Shown piece by piece: positions 33,160 to 44,700 of a stretch of DNA of 64,000 nt. The stretch comes from Liopterus haemorrhoidalis. Lineage: Eukaryota; Arthropoda; Insecta; Coleoptera; Dytiscidae. Where the stretch lies: positions 35,789,992 through 35,853,991 of the forward strand of contig OZ020620.1 in assembly GCA_963971575.1 (NCBI GenBank). Reading direction: 5' to 3'. The position numbers were made by a program, and so were the translations under genes. Numbering within the stretch: the first letter of the stretch is position 1; each line of letters starts with the position of its first letter. The notes beneath the pieces were generated by a model. That model had not been told where the DNA came from. It searched no databases and saw only the letters and a list, made by a program, of their open reading frames with translations.

Positions 33160-34314
33160 AATTTAGGCGCAGAATTGATTTTTCACAAAATCAACCATGC
33201 ACCAATATCAATTAGTTATAATAATTATTTGCTTAAAACAAAACCTTCCAGAAGCAAAGTATAAATCGTGATCTGAAAGTTTAGAGACTTTTTGTTATCA
33301 ATTCATTTCTCTATCACAAACTCAGTGACTAGATCAACAAGCTCAGATACTCAGTAACTATCTGTTAGTTTCCTTCATTACAGATTGTCTACAGTACAAC
33401 AAGCTCAGAGGCCGTTTATTCATTTCTGCACACACAGTGCTAAGCTCAGAGAGCGTCTATTCGTTTCTGCACACACAGTGCTTTATCATCATCATCAGCC
33501 CGTCGCCATAGCTCACCATCTGCCACCATGGTTACAGAGCTATTACCGGACTGATGCCACTGGCAGCGGCATGTCTTGCGGTACTCAACAAGCTTTCAAT
33601 TCTCAACTCATTATCTATTATATTTCTCAGTTTATTTTGCCATTCCGATCCCAGTGATCTGTCATTTGTCTTTTCCAATAAACGTTCAACTTTAAAACTC
33701 AAATCTCGAAACTCAGATCTTAATTATCAAATCTCAAATATCATAACTCAGATATTAAATCTCAAATATCAAAAACAAAATCTCATATTTTGATGTCTCA
33801 AGTCTTAAAACTCAATTATTAAAATCTCAAATGTTAAATCTCAAATCTAAATTTTACTCATTATGGCTAACACGTGCCATATGATTTAACCAAAACAACC
33901 TCTTACCATTTTAGTCATCATCAATCTAACCAGTTACCTTCGTAAATTGTGTTTGTTAATAACAAAGCAACGCTCGTTCATCCTGACAATTTTTAGGGAT
34001 CTTTGTTAAGATTCTGCATTTTTCAAACAAATGTGACATTTCATATTTATTCCAATAAGTGTCATTTCCTTAGAAGCCACTTGAAATAATTTTTGACAAA
34101 ATAACTTGAATTTGCCAATTTATTATCTAGCTCATAATTCATACTACCTTTATATGATGCTCAATCGTCACCTTTAACTGAAAACTTTACATTAGCCTTT
34201 GAAATATTATACGACAATTTCTTTGCACCAATATAATGGTTGCATTAAAAAAAATATTTTTAATATAGCACTTATTTTATATTTCTTGTGGGTGATAGGC
34301 CAATCCCACTTCTG
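33160..34314. other. Spacer between the 186 bp repeats; tandem and low-complexity DNA
   Basis: 33401-33485 holds two copies of a roughly 42 bp unit (AGCTCAGAG...TTTCTGCACACACAGTGCT). 33680-33860 is a low-complexity array of AAATCTCAAATAT-type words. No gene is supported. Confidence 0.55.
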
Positions 34315-34500
34315 ATATTAATAAAAAAGGTATTTTATGAATAATAAGACATGATTTTATTGATCAACTAATACGTCTCACACATCATATGATATATTTT
34401 ATACTATTCTATTTACATAAAACAATATGCCTTGGCAACGATATAGCACCCTACGATCGTTAATAAGTGTAAATGTTGCATAATTATATTTTCGCTAACA
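34315..34500. repeat. Exact 186 bp direct repeat, copy 2
   Basis: Identical by eye to 32723-32908. On the minus strand it is preceded by CTTATAG|GTATATG, which would keep the frame into the same hydrophobic tail. Confidence 0.93.
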
Positions 34501-34806
34501 TATACCTATAAGATTTTAATATAGTATAGTTAAATCTAAACTTAAAATTTATGTCCAATTCAATTATTCGTTCTGAAACATTAAGTTCTAGAATATTTGC
34601 TTCAAATATAAAGTTTTCCTATTCTGCATTTATTATTTAGATAATTCATTTAAGTTGAAATATGTTCGTTATTTGTTCTGCAACTATATAATTTAACCTC
34701 CATACAAATGTCATTCCATGATTACTTCACGATCAAAATTGTCGTTTTCTTGCGCATCAATTCTAGTACTTCTAACCAGCCACCAACAAAACGCACCCAT
34801 TGATTA

Positions 34807-35080
34807 GGGTGACCATTTTCTTAAGAAGGTAATACGGGACGGAGCAAAAAAAGGTCCTCATCTCCCAAATCCAAGTGAAGAGCAAAAAAAGTCTTCACCT
34901 CCCAAATCCAAGTCAAGAGCAAAAAAAAGGTCTTCACCTCCCAAATCCAAGTGAAGAACAAAAAAAAAGTCCTCACCTCCCAAATCCAAAATGCGGGACT
35001 TTTGCAGGACGCATCTTAATGCGGGACAAAATGTTAAAATTCGGGACAGTCCCGCAAAATGCGGGACGAATGGTCACCCT
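34807..35080. mobile_element. MITE GGGTGACCATT on TA, with internal minisatellite
   Basis: The ends GGGTGACCATT and, inverted, AATGGTCACCC are flanked by TA (34805-34806 and 35081-35082). Inside, 34850-34990 is four copies of a roughly 38 bp unit (CCTCACCTCCCAAATCCAAG plus an A-run), then several GCGGGAC words. The frame through it is an array artefact, not a gene. Confidence 0.85.
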
Positions 35081-35199
35081 ACCATTGATAGATAGACAGA
35101 TTTTTATAAAATGAAGCAAATAATCAACATACACGCAGATTATTCAAACAAAAATGCATCTCGCCGATCACATTCCAGCTAGTCAGAAACCGGCTAGAG

Positions 35200-35362
35200 C
35201 AGTGGCGAATTAAGTTGCTTGGGAGCCCTGGGCGGTAAAATTAAAATGGGCCCTGTATTATTTTAAATAGAATGGAAATATTTGTATATAGACTTCGGTA
35301 GGCCCCCCTGTTTCGTGGGAATGGGCGGCCGCCCAGTCCGCCCACCGCTTAATTCGCCTCTG
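35200..35362. mobile_element. hAT MITE pair, copy 2
   Basis: Same family and orientation as 31622-31783, about 90% similar by eye. The left flank GGCTAGAG (35192-35199) equals the right flank of copy 1; the right flank is AAGGACCT. Confidence 0.85.
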
Positions 35363-36720
35363 AAGGACCTACATATTTATTGATTATATAATAATATTCA
35401 GTCATATTTTGGAATTACGAAAATATTCAAAAAATTGTCATCTATATGCATATTTTATATTTTTCATATATATAAATAACAAAGAAAGTTAAGTTAAACC
35501 ATCATCTAACAAATTGTTTTGTTTTTAAATAATTTAACTTAGAAAATGATCGTTTAGCAGTACATTTCAGGAGTGCCGAAAAGCAAAGGCTAAAGATGTA
35601 CAGGCCCAGGATATCAAATCAAGGGCTAAGATTTTTCTTTTTGTTTTTCTTTTTTTTTCTTTGACAGACAGTTTTTGATAATACCTTTTTCCTTTTTTTT
35701 GCTCTACAAACGGTTTTCGGGATACCATTTTTTCATTTCCCCCCCTCTCTGCTTGTAATAACGTTGCGAAGTTTACTGGTCTTGCCCCGGACGGCAAAAG
35801 AGTTAGCACTGGCTCTGTAACCTATATATTTTATTTTAAATAGTATGCAAACCAATTGATTTTATTGATCGCATCAGCCAGTCAGTCCCTACGACCAAGT
35901 GTGCCATTTTCATATGCCCACGAAATTAAAGCTTGCCACTTACAGTTAATTTGTTGAGAGAACTAATGGACATTAATATTTTATTGTGTAATAAAATATT
36001 CAATTGTACAGATAATAACACAATTTATTTAATAGCCTTGTGCAGTTCTAGATCGGTTGTTCATTAAAATATTTGTATACAATATTTAGGGCTGTTATTT
36101 GTGTGTTCAGAACCATGTAGCGGGGAACTTTATTGACTTTTTGCCCTAGAATTGACCCAAGCTATAAGCTGGACAAGGAATCTAAAATCTAAAATACTAA
36201 AAATACATAAAAACAGAAACATTATAAAAAACAGTTCACACTATTTTCTCTGCCCTAAGCAGTATTTTTTTTTTTCTGTAAGCGTAGTAAACGTGTCTAT
36301 CTCAACACTACGACGAAATTGGTTGGTATAAATAAAATACAGTATAATATAAACAAGAAAAAAAATGATAGTCTATTCTATTTTTCACATCGGAAACCTT
36401 AATTAATTTCTTGTATAAACTTGTCACTAATGAGCAGACATTTGTTTCATACAATTAGAAATATATCAACCGTCTCACATATAATTGGTTTTGATTAGTA
36501 ATATACAATTAGTAGACATAAAAAAGTACTATTTCAATATTTGTGAGAAAAAAGCTAAGTTTTATATTTAGAACTGTTAGACGCATCCCAGCCCCCTCCC
36601 ATTACTTAAAATAATTACAATATATTTAAATAAAAATTTAAAAAAACATAAAAAGAGTTAAAATAGAAAGTATATTTGCCTTTGCTGCAGTGTCTCATGG
36701 CGAACCCGCCACCTGCCTAT
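35363..36720. other. AT-rich stretch without a supported gene
   Basis: A GC-richer piece at 35570-35820 (CCGGACGGCAAAAGAGTTAG) looks like part of an old repeat. The minus-strand frame there is Lys-rich and has no known domain. The rest is AT-rich. Confidence 0.4.
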
Positions 36721-36724
36721 TCTA

Positions 36725-37054
36725 TAGTGCGTTCGAAGGTGAGTTTGCAGTACAGGGCATATGCAGTAGTTCTTTTTCATACTCTCTAATGGGTTTACAG
36801 AATGACGCTATCCTTTTCTTGCTAGTCGACGTTGCCAGCTCTAAAACGCGCTGATCTGTGAAGACGCAGTATTCTACAAATGGCCATTTGTTTTTGTTGA
36901 GTGTTATTTTGAGTTTTATAAGAGTTGATTTTTGTAAATAATACGAGTTTTTCATATTATTATAATTGACACATTTGACACTTTTACAAAATTTGGCAAC
37001 ACCGCTCCCATTTGCCATAAGAGCTATACTGCAAACTCACCTTCGAACGCACTA
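36725..37054. mobile_element. MITE TAGTGCGTTCGAAGG on TA
   Basis: TAGTGCGTTCGAAGGTGAG begins a roughly 31 bp end repeated inverted at the right with one mismatch. TA flanks both sides. The minus-strand frame inside (MANGSGVAKFCK...) has no known domain. Confidence 0.85.
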
Positions 37055-37289
37055 TAGGAAGTCTAAATGATGCAAGAACAAGCAAACAAGGCTATAAAGC
37101 TTGTAAACAAGGGCTATAAGCTATAAACTAAATTTTCTTGAATCGTTAGAAATATTTAAACATCTGAGGCAGGGCGCATTGGTCCTCGATGAACAACAAG
37201 ATTTAGTTTATTCGCCTATCTTCCAGGTATTTGTTAATTAGGTTTTTCTAAATTATTAGCATATAAGGGTAATAAACTGGCTGATCTAC

Positions 37290-37380
37290 ATTCATTTATT
37301 TTTGAACACTTGACAATGCCATTGTATGGCGAAACTAGTCGTGTTATTTTATAATAAAGTGATATTTTGCGTAGCAAGTT
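37290..37380 (+). repeat. Possible Penelope-like element 3' tail
   Basis: TGACAATGCCATTGTATGGCGAAACTAG resembles the 3' sequence after Penelope-like ORFs (compare 20780-20815). No coding part is left. Confidence 0.3.
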
Positions 37381-37415
37381 TGTGTTTTATTTTGATTAAT
37401 GTATTTACTTATATA

Positions 37416-38497
37416 TATATATTCTTTATTCCCCTAGGCCTTGCGGCGTTCAGGGTATTAACATTTACAAAAAAATAAAAATAAAATAAAAATAAAACAA
37501 TTAATCCAAAAATACATAACAATAACATCCAACACACTTTACATTTTACAATATTTTTTCTCTTTTCTTTCTTCTTTCCGTTTCCCCTTCCTGTTATCCT
37601 TCCCCAATTTCCATCCTTCTTGCCTCTAATTCCCTCGCCCACCTCTCCCCCTTCCATCTTCGTGCAACAGGTCTAATGTGCTCCCCGACCATACTGTCAT
37701 CTCTCTACACCTCTTCTCTATATCTTCCTCCTCCTCCCCGCACATCTTATCCTCCTGTCTCCTCCAATATCTATTTCCTCTCTCTTCATTCCCGCATTTT
37801 GCCTCGCAATCCTCCTAACTCTCCCTCCTGACCTTCCTCTTTCTCCCCTCAAGTAGCTTGGTACCCCTATAGTTCTGACCTCCTTATATCTCCCTGCGCT
37901 TCTTGAATTGTCTATTCTGACTGTCCTTTCTTGCTCACACACTTCCTTATCACTACTCAATCACGCTTATCCCGTCTTTTCTTCTCCTTTCCACCTCTGT
38001 CGCATCCACTCCGCATCTCCAGTAATACTCTTTTCTCATCTCCCCCCATGCGTACCATCTTCCTTTCTGTTCCCCTCTGGTTCTTTCTTCCCAGCATTCC
38101 CTCATTATTTTTTTGTCTGTTTCTATTCTAACTTTCTCTTCGTACTTAACCGCCCTCCTTCCTGTACCCACTTTCATCTTATCCCTTTTCAGTTCCTCTC
38201 TTACAATATACCCTGGTGTCATTCTATCTACCCCTAAGATCCATCTTAAATACCTCTTCTGTACTCGTTCTACCTTCTCCCATCCCCAAATTTCCACCCC
38301 ATATAGCAGGATGTTTTTCACCACGGCGTCAAACAACCTCAATCTAATATCGTCGCTAAACTTCCTCTCTCCTATACTCCACAGCTTCCCCATGACTATC
38401 CTTGCCTTCTTTACTCTTTCCCTTATGTGTAGTTCAGCCCCATTGTTCCTCGTTAGTATATAACCTAGGTATTTTATACTCTTCACCTCTTCACCTC
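37416..38497 (-). mobile_element. 5'-truncated LINE, copy 3, with 17 bp target duplication
   Basis: ATGTATTTACTTATATA is duplicated at 37399-37415 and 38498-38514, fixing both ends. The minus strand encodes the RT thumb and C-terminal region: KYLGYILTRNNGAELHIRER..., YGVEIWGWEKVERVQKRYLRW, then a frameshift into the EQERTVRIDNSRSAGRYKE segment. It ends with the family signature (CCTTGCGGCG on the plus strand). It is the longest of three copies (also 8973 and 23733), with a fourth fragment at 42314-42425. Confidence 0.93.
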
Positions 38498-38665
38498 ATG
38501 TATTTACTTATATACCTACCTACAGCATTAGTAAATTCATGGCAAAAATTCAAATGACTGCTGAGATGACCTATTCCTTAAAAAATATATATTCAGAAAG
38601 ACATAATTTATTTATTTATTTTTTTAGTATAGCACTGCAACCTTTAATTATATGTTAAAAAAAAA

Positions 38666-38671
38666 TTTATT
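38666..38671 (-). terminator. Poly(A) signal of ANAPC2
   Basis: AATAAA on the minus strand, about 50 bases past the ANAPC2 stop codon. Confidence 0.6.
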
Positions 38672-38719
38672 AAAAAATTAATACAATATTTCGAAATTAA
38701 TATATTCTACAAATATAAA

Positions 38720-41700
38720 TTAATTCTTAGGTAGTCTGTAGAAACCACCGCTTAGTAGTAGCTTGTGTTCTCGAACTTTTCTGTCCAAAAACACCCTTAG
38801 TTCTTGTAAACTGCATTCCACCGTCGAAGGCCCTTGTGAAGCGAACATCTTCAGCATCTGATGGATTCTTTCCAAGGTCATAGAATCCAGATTGGTTAGC
38901 ATACCAATAATATAAGACCAGAATACCTGAAAAATACATTTTTTTAAAACATTTCAGCCTCTATAATTGTTGAAGCTAAATCAGAAACTAAAGGAAAAAC
39001 GTCCAAATTTATTTAACCAAACTGGATAATTTTTCATCATGATAATACATGTCATCACTCAGCAAAAATAACCAGCAAAAAAATTGAGAACTTAAACTGT
39101 GAAATTATTCCACATTCACAGTATTCACCCGAACTCGCACCTTCCAATTTTCACCTATTTAGGTAACATACACTTATATTAGGTTGTATTAAAGTCTTAA
39201 AACTAGATGTAAGCTAAAACTCATTAAAACGCATTGCTTTGCTAGTGTAAAGCAGGTAATTTTCGTATTGTTTCAGAAATAAAATTTCATAAAAAAATTC
39301 AGTATAATCATTCAATTAGAGTAAAAACATTTAAATGCTAAATGATAAAAAATAATATACTTCTTAGAAAGGGCCTTTAAGATAAGGGTATAATTGTAAA
39401 TTATTGTAACTTGAGACTTTTGTAAACTTAACATGAAAAGTGACTCGTAAATCCGTAAATAGATGACAACTCTGTCAATAAATTAGATTAGAAGTATTTG
39501 GACCATATAGGAAAATCTATTAATATCGGTCTTAAAATAAATATCAGTTTGGTTACTTATCTGAATTATCACTAGTAAATTGTGGTATGAGATTTTTTTA
39601 AGATGGACAGTTCAAGAGGGTGTTGAATATATTGGGAATTTGTGAATCCTATGCTATGGAACATGGTATGGTGTATAACGTCAACAAAACCGAGTACATC
39701 GTATTCCAGCCCAGATCTAAGAGACATGAAGTGCCTGGTATTAAGCTCAACCGTGAAAATGTGAAAAAAGTGTCCCATGTGTGTTACCTTGGTCATGTGA
39801 TTAGCGATAATCTCTCTGATTGTTTAGATGTCGAACGACAATGTCGCTCTTTGTGTGTCAGAGCAAATATGTTAAACCGGCGATTCTCTAAATGCAGTAA
39901 AGATATACGCAGATACTTGTTTAATACATTTTGCGGAAATTTTTATACGTCTGCACTATGGATTAATACAACCCGATCTAGCGTACGTAAATTAACAACA
40001 TGTTACAATAATGCATTTAGACTTATCAATGGGTTACATAAATATTGTAGCGCTAGTGAAATGTTTGTAATGAATGATGTATGTACTTGTATGACTGTCC
40101 TCAGGAAATACGTTTTTAACCTGCGTGACAGATTAATGAAGTCTGTGAACAAGCTTGTTCATAACTGCATTACTTGTGATAACACTTTTAATATGAAATG
40201 GTCAGCTGTTCATAGACAAATTTAGTCTGTCACCATATTATTTTACAATAATGTGTTAAAACGTTATTTCTTATAATGTAATTGTATAATAGTATTATTG
40301 AGGACAATTTCAAACTTTATATGTTCTTTATTTTTGTTCATTATTTATTTTTATTTTTTTTTGCATAGTTTATCTTGTTTGTTTAATTTGTATGTATTTG
40401 TCTTTTTATTGGCCGCAAGGCTGTTAATAAATAATAATAATATGTGTTGGGCAATGTAAGGAGCCCAGGGCAGTCATCAGGTAGTTGATTTTAAACCGTC
40501 ATAACGTTAGGAGATGTTAAAGAAGTTGGGATTAAATCGTCGTAAGGTTAAGACAATGTTTTAGAGTTGATTTTGACTGCTAACCACGGGGGATCGGGTT
40601 CATATCCCGGTGATGGCATGGATGTTTGTATTTGTCATAAAATTACTAAGTATCCAAAATAAAAATACAAGATATACTGGTTAATGGCCATCAGTAGCAA
40701 ATTTTCAGTACGATTTATGTTATTTATTATTTTGTAAATAAATGGTCGCCATTTTGAAATGGTTAAAATTAAAGTATTATATTTTGATATCCTTGTAAAG
40801 CTGGTTTAATGTACTTTCAAGAAATAAATAAATAAATAAAGTACCGATTTCCTATGCTAGATAAAAAGTTGAAACAATTTCCGTTGAAACCGGAAGTGAT
40901 GTAGAATTCTTATTACAATCTTTAAGTGGGCCCTTTTGTCTAGTTTAACTTTTCTTCTGAAGATTTTTTTGTATCTCTTAAAATAAAGGAATTATTCGAG
41001 GTGTTTCAAACAAACACCCTGTATATATCTGAAGTATCCGAAATAATTCGTCCTCACCTGTAGTTCTTCTTCTCTCTGGTCTTGATAACTTGCCATAACA
41101 CTTTCTGTTTCATCTTCTTCACATACAATCTCACTATTATTTGTTTTACCCTTTGCATTACTTTCTTCAATGAGTAAAAATGTTCCAGTCGACGTTTCTT
41201 TAATAACTCCTTGTGTTTGCCAGAACGCCATCTTCTTTTTCAAAAGAGTTGCTGGCACTTTCATAACCTGGGATAAATCTTCGATGGACCATTCATCTTG
41301 TGTTTCAAAATGCATTATAATCGTTGCATGAATGGGAGATACAGAAAGTGAAATAGTACGATCTTTTAATTCTATGTCAAGTTCTACATTGCCTAAATGT
41401 GGTTTCCAACATAATGTACGATTCCCTGAAAATATAATCACATATAACAAGAACTGAGAACAAAAAAAAATATTGTTTGATTCCATTCCGAAAACGAAAT
41501 GTTAAATTGTGCTTGTTTAAAAAAATTACTAACCTTTCAATGTCTCAAAAGCGTTTGTATAAAACTGAAATTGTTCTTTAATAACCTCTGGAAGTTCAAG
41601 TGTCTCTTCTTTAAACACCGGCCAAAATTGAGCGCTTAAAACCATCGCAGATACTGGAAAATCTTTGCTTTCTTCTTTATACTGTTCATCTTTTTGTAGC

Positions 41701-44700
41701 AGTGCATTTATTCTTTTACTATCACTAATATCTTTTAACATGACTTCACAATAATGTAACTGTGTTTCACCAAATCTTAGCTTCAACAATTCGAGATATC
41801 GGACTTCTTTTTCAGTATTACAATTGTATTGGGATAATAACCGATCAGCTAGGAGTGTTTTGTATTCGTTAACAAAGAGTTCTTTACTTCCATACACATT
41901 TACAAGCATAGAAATTATATCTGAGGTTCTACGATGTTTTGGACTTGAATCTGAAAGTAAAAATTATTAAAATAATACTGTTTTATGACCTTTTAAATTT
42001 TTAAAAGTATTTTTTTCCATTTTTTTTTGTAAATTTTGACCTGGGAAATTCTGAGGGTATCGGCGATCGATGTGTCATTTTCCGTATAACTTTAATTTTA
42101 GCCACTTATGAAACCTTAGTTTTTAAATTACTAAAACTCGCAAACTAAATTAGACCCGTGGTTGATTTTTAGGGTTTTGTAGGTATGATCAAAAACCCCT
42201 TATAACGTTACTAGTGCCTGCTCGGTAGAAATTGTAGCCGGCTGAACTTAAAAAGTTGAAATTTGACATGTTTATACAACTCTTTGACCCACATATAAGA
42301 AAGCTATAGAGAATTAGAAAATTCTGGGAAGAAAGAATGAAGGAAGAACAAAAAGGCAAATTGTCGGCATGGGGAGAGACAAGAAAAGAGTACTTTTGGA
42401 AGTGTGGAACGGACATAAGAGAAGCAAGACTTTTTACTTCGGGTAGTATAAAACAATTGGCAGGTTGCATAATAAAATTTTCGAGAAAAATGTATATAAG
42501 TATATTTTGGTATTTAAATAAAACTTCAGTTTTATGTAAAAAAAAGCATTTATTAGCTTTAAAAGCCAGAATTAGAGCAGAGATAGGAAGAATTACATCG
42601 AAAGTGTACTTTTGTCCAAAATATTATTTTCTATATGCAATAATAATTAAAAAATATGTTGATTGTCTCAACATAATCTCGATCATGAACAACTTAATAG
42701 CAATAACATAGAGTGAGATAGAATGCTACAAAATATCACATGTGTATATAGACAACCGAAGGTAACCGAGGATTGCGTAGTCAGAACACAATCGCGTATT
42801 TCTCCAAAAGTAACCGAAGATTTAATGTTTACGCGGATATTGCGGATAAGCAGATAATGAAATTTTATCCGCTTCCGATCCGCATCCGCATGGTTTAAAT
42901 GATAGTTTATCCGCATCCGCAGAAAAGTGGCGGATATTCGCGGATACCCGCGGATTTGTAGGGCTCTAAATATAACCTCACCTGGAGCGACGTCAATAGG
43001 ATCTGGATTCCATGTCTCCCAATTCTCCCCATCGTCTTCTTCTGGATTATTTTCATCCAAATGCAACGACTCAGCCATCGCCAGTTCATCTGCAAGATCA
43101 CTCGGACCATCTTCAGTTAAACTACCAACGACGCACCTTTAAAATATTAACACATTATAAATAAGAAACGAGAACTCCCGTTTTCGGTGGGCCAATTATT
43201 GTGTGCGGGAGAAAGAGTGTTTTTAATGGCCCCACAATGCTCCAGGGGAAAGTAACAAAATTAAATTTAGTCAAAGCAGACAGTGATTTTTCTATTGGGC
43301 TCAATAGCGCTATGAAGTGACGCCAAGCGGACAAAATTTGAACTCATGCGACGAGTAATGGTTTATTGTTTACATGTGGTTATCTCGTGTTGTTTGTATC
43401 GCGCTTAAACTTGAGTGTTGCAGTTTGTTTGTAATATTAATTTTTGATAGCAATTATTACTATTTTTTATATTACTTTGACTTACAACGAGTTGTCATAA
43501 TACAAATTGTTGTATATTTGGTTGTCACTATAGAAAGGAAGCGATAGAAACATTCACTTTCATTATTTTCCAAATGAAAAACAATTTGTTAAAGTAGTAA
43601 ATAAATTTGGTGTTGTGGAGGAGATAAATATGTAAAAAGCATAAAAATAATGTTATAAATACGGTAAAAAGTGACAAAAAGTATGAAGGTGTGCTCAACG
43701 CATTATAGAGCTACAGATTACATCAATATTGTTTACTTATTAATATTTAACAAACTAGTATTTAAACTTATTTAAATTAAAGTCTGTTCCAAACGGTTAG
43801 GCGGAACTAAATTTTACAATCTAGTTACTTTCATCGTTTAAATCGTGCTTTTCGGCCGTTTTGTTTAAGCTTTGTAAATCATACTTACAATAAACATTTT
43901 TTGGTTAAGGTTAATATCATTTTAAAATGTCATTATCTTTATATTTATATTTTTTGTGTCATTCTTAATACAAATTTCCCATTCATTTATTTTTTTGTCA
44001 TTAAAATATGTAAAAAAAATAATTTAATTTTGACATGTCATTCGTTTCCATGGTTTCATTGTTGGAATTTTAAATTTTGACATTCCAACGTGAAAAATGA
44101 AATAACCCAAGCAAGGTCCCTTCTCGTGACAACCTAAAAGAACGAAATTCCCATTTAGTTCCGCCTAAACGTTTGGAACAGACTGTAGTTGATTATGTGA
44201 GTGGTAAGCTATGTAGAGCAATTTTCTTACTGAGAAATCTTGTGGACATAGTAACTAAAGATGTGCTCTTAGTAGCTTATTACTCACTTTTTCAATCACA
44301 TATTTCCTATGCCCTCTTAGCATGGGGACACTCGTCCTCTGCTGATAGAATTTATACATTGCAAAGAAGCACTGTGAGAATCATTGACGGCATTTCTTAC
44401 AGAGCACACAGTCAAAAATCTTTTTTATCATTGCAAATTATGACTCTGCCATCACTCTACATTTTTGCCTGTTTATTTTTTTTTTTTTTTACAAAAATAA
44501 AAACGACTTTAAATCGTTTAATGAGATTCATAGTCATAATACTGGATACAAGAATGATACATATCCTAAATTCTGCCGTATATCAAAATCCAGAAATAGC
44601 ACTACCTACTACGCTATTAAATTCTTTAATAAATTGCCAGTCAGTAAGACTTTTACCCCAAAATATATTTGAAGCGTTTGTGAAGGATGTGTTAATTCAA

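Noticed and set aside
33385..33793. Overlapping plus-strand frames in the 33.4-33.8 kb region
   Set aside because: They cross a two-copy tandem repeat and low-complexity DNA, with no domain.
32461..34800. 16 bp inverted match (ATGGGTGCGTTTTGTT) around the 186 bp repeats
   Set aside because: One 16-mer inverted match is expected by chance in a window this size, and no duplication flanks it.
34875..35114. Lys/Ser/Pro-rich 79-codon frame
   Set aside because: Translation of a minisatellite inside a MITE; no start context or domain.
36722..37018. 98-codon minus-strand frame in a MITE
   Set aside because: Lies wholly inside the 330 bp TA-flanked MITE, and its start and end fall in the inverted repeats.
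40560..40616. tRNA-like B box GGGTTCATATCCCGG
   Set aside because: No A box at the right distance and no cloverleaf could be drawn.
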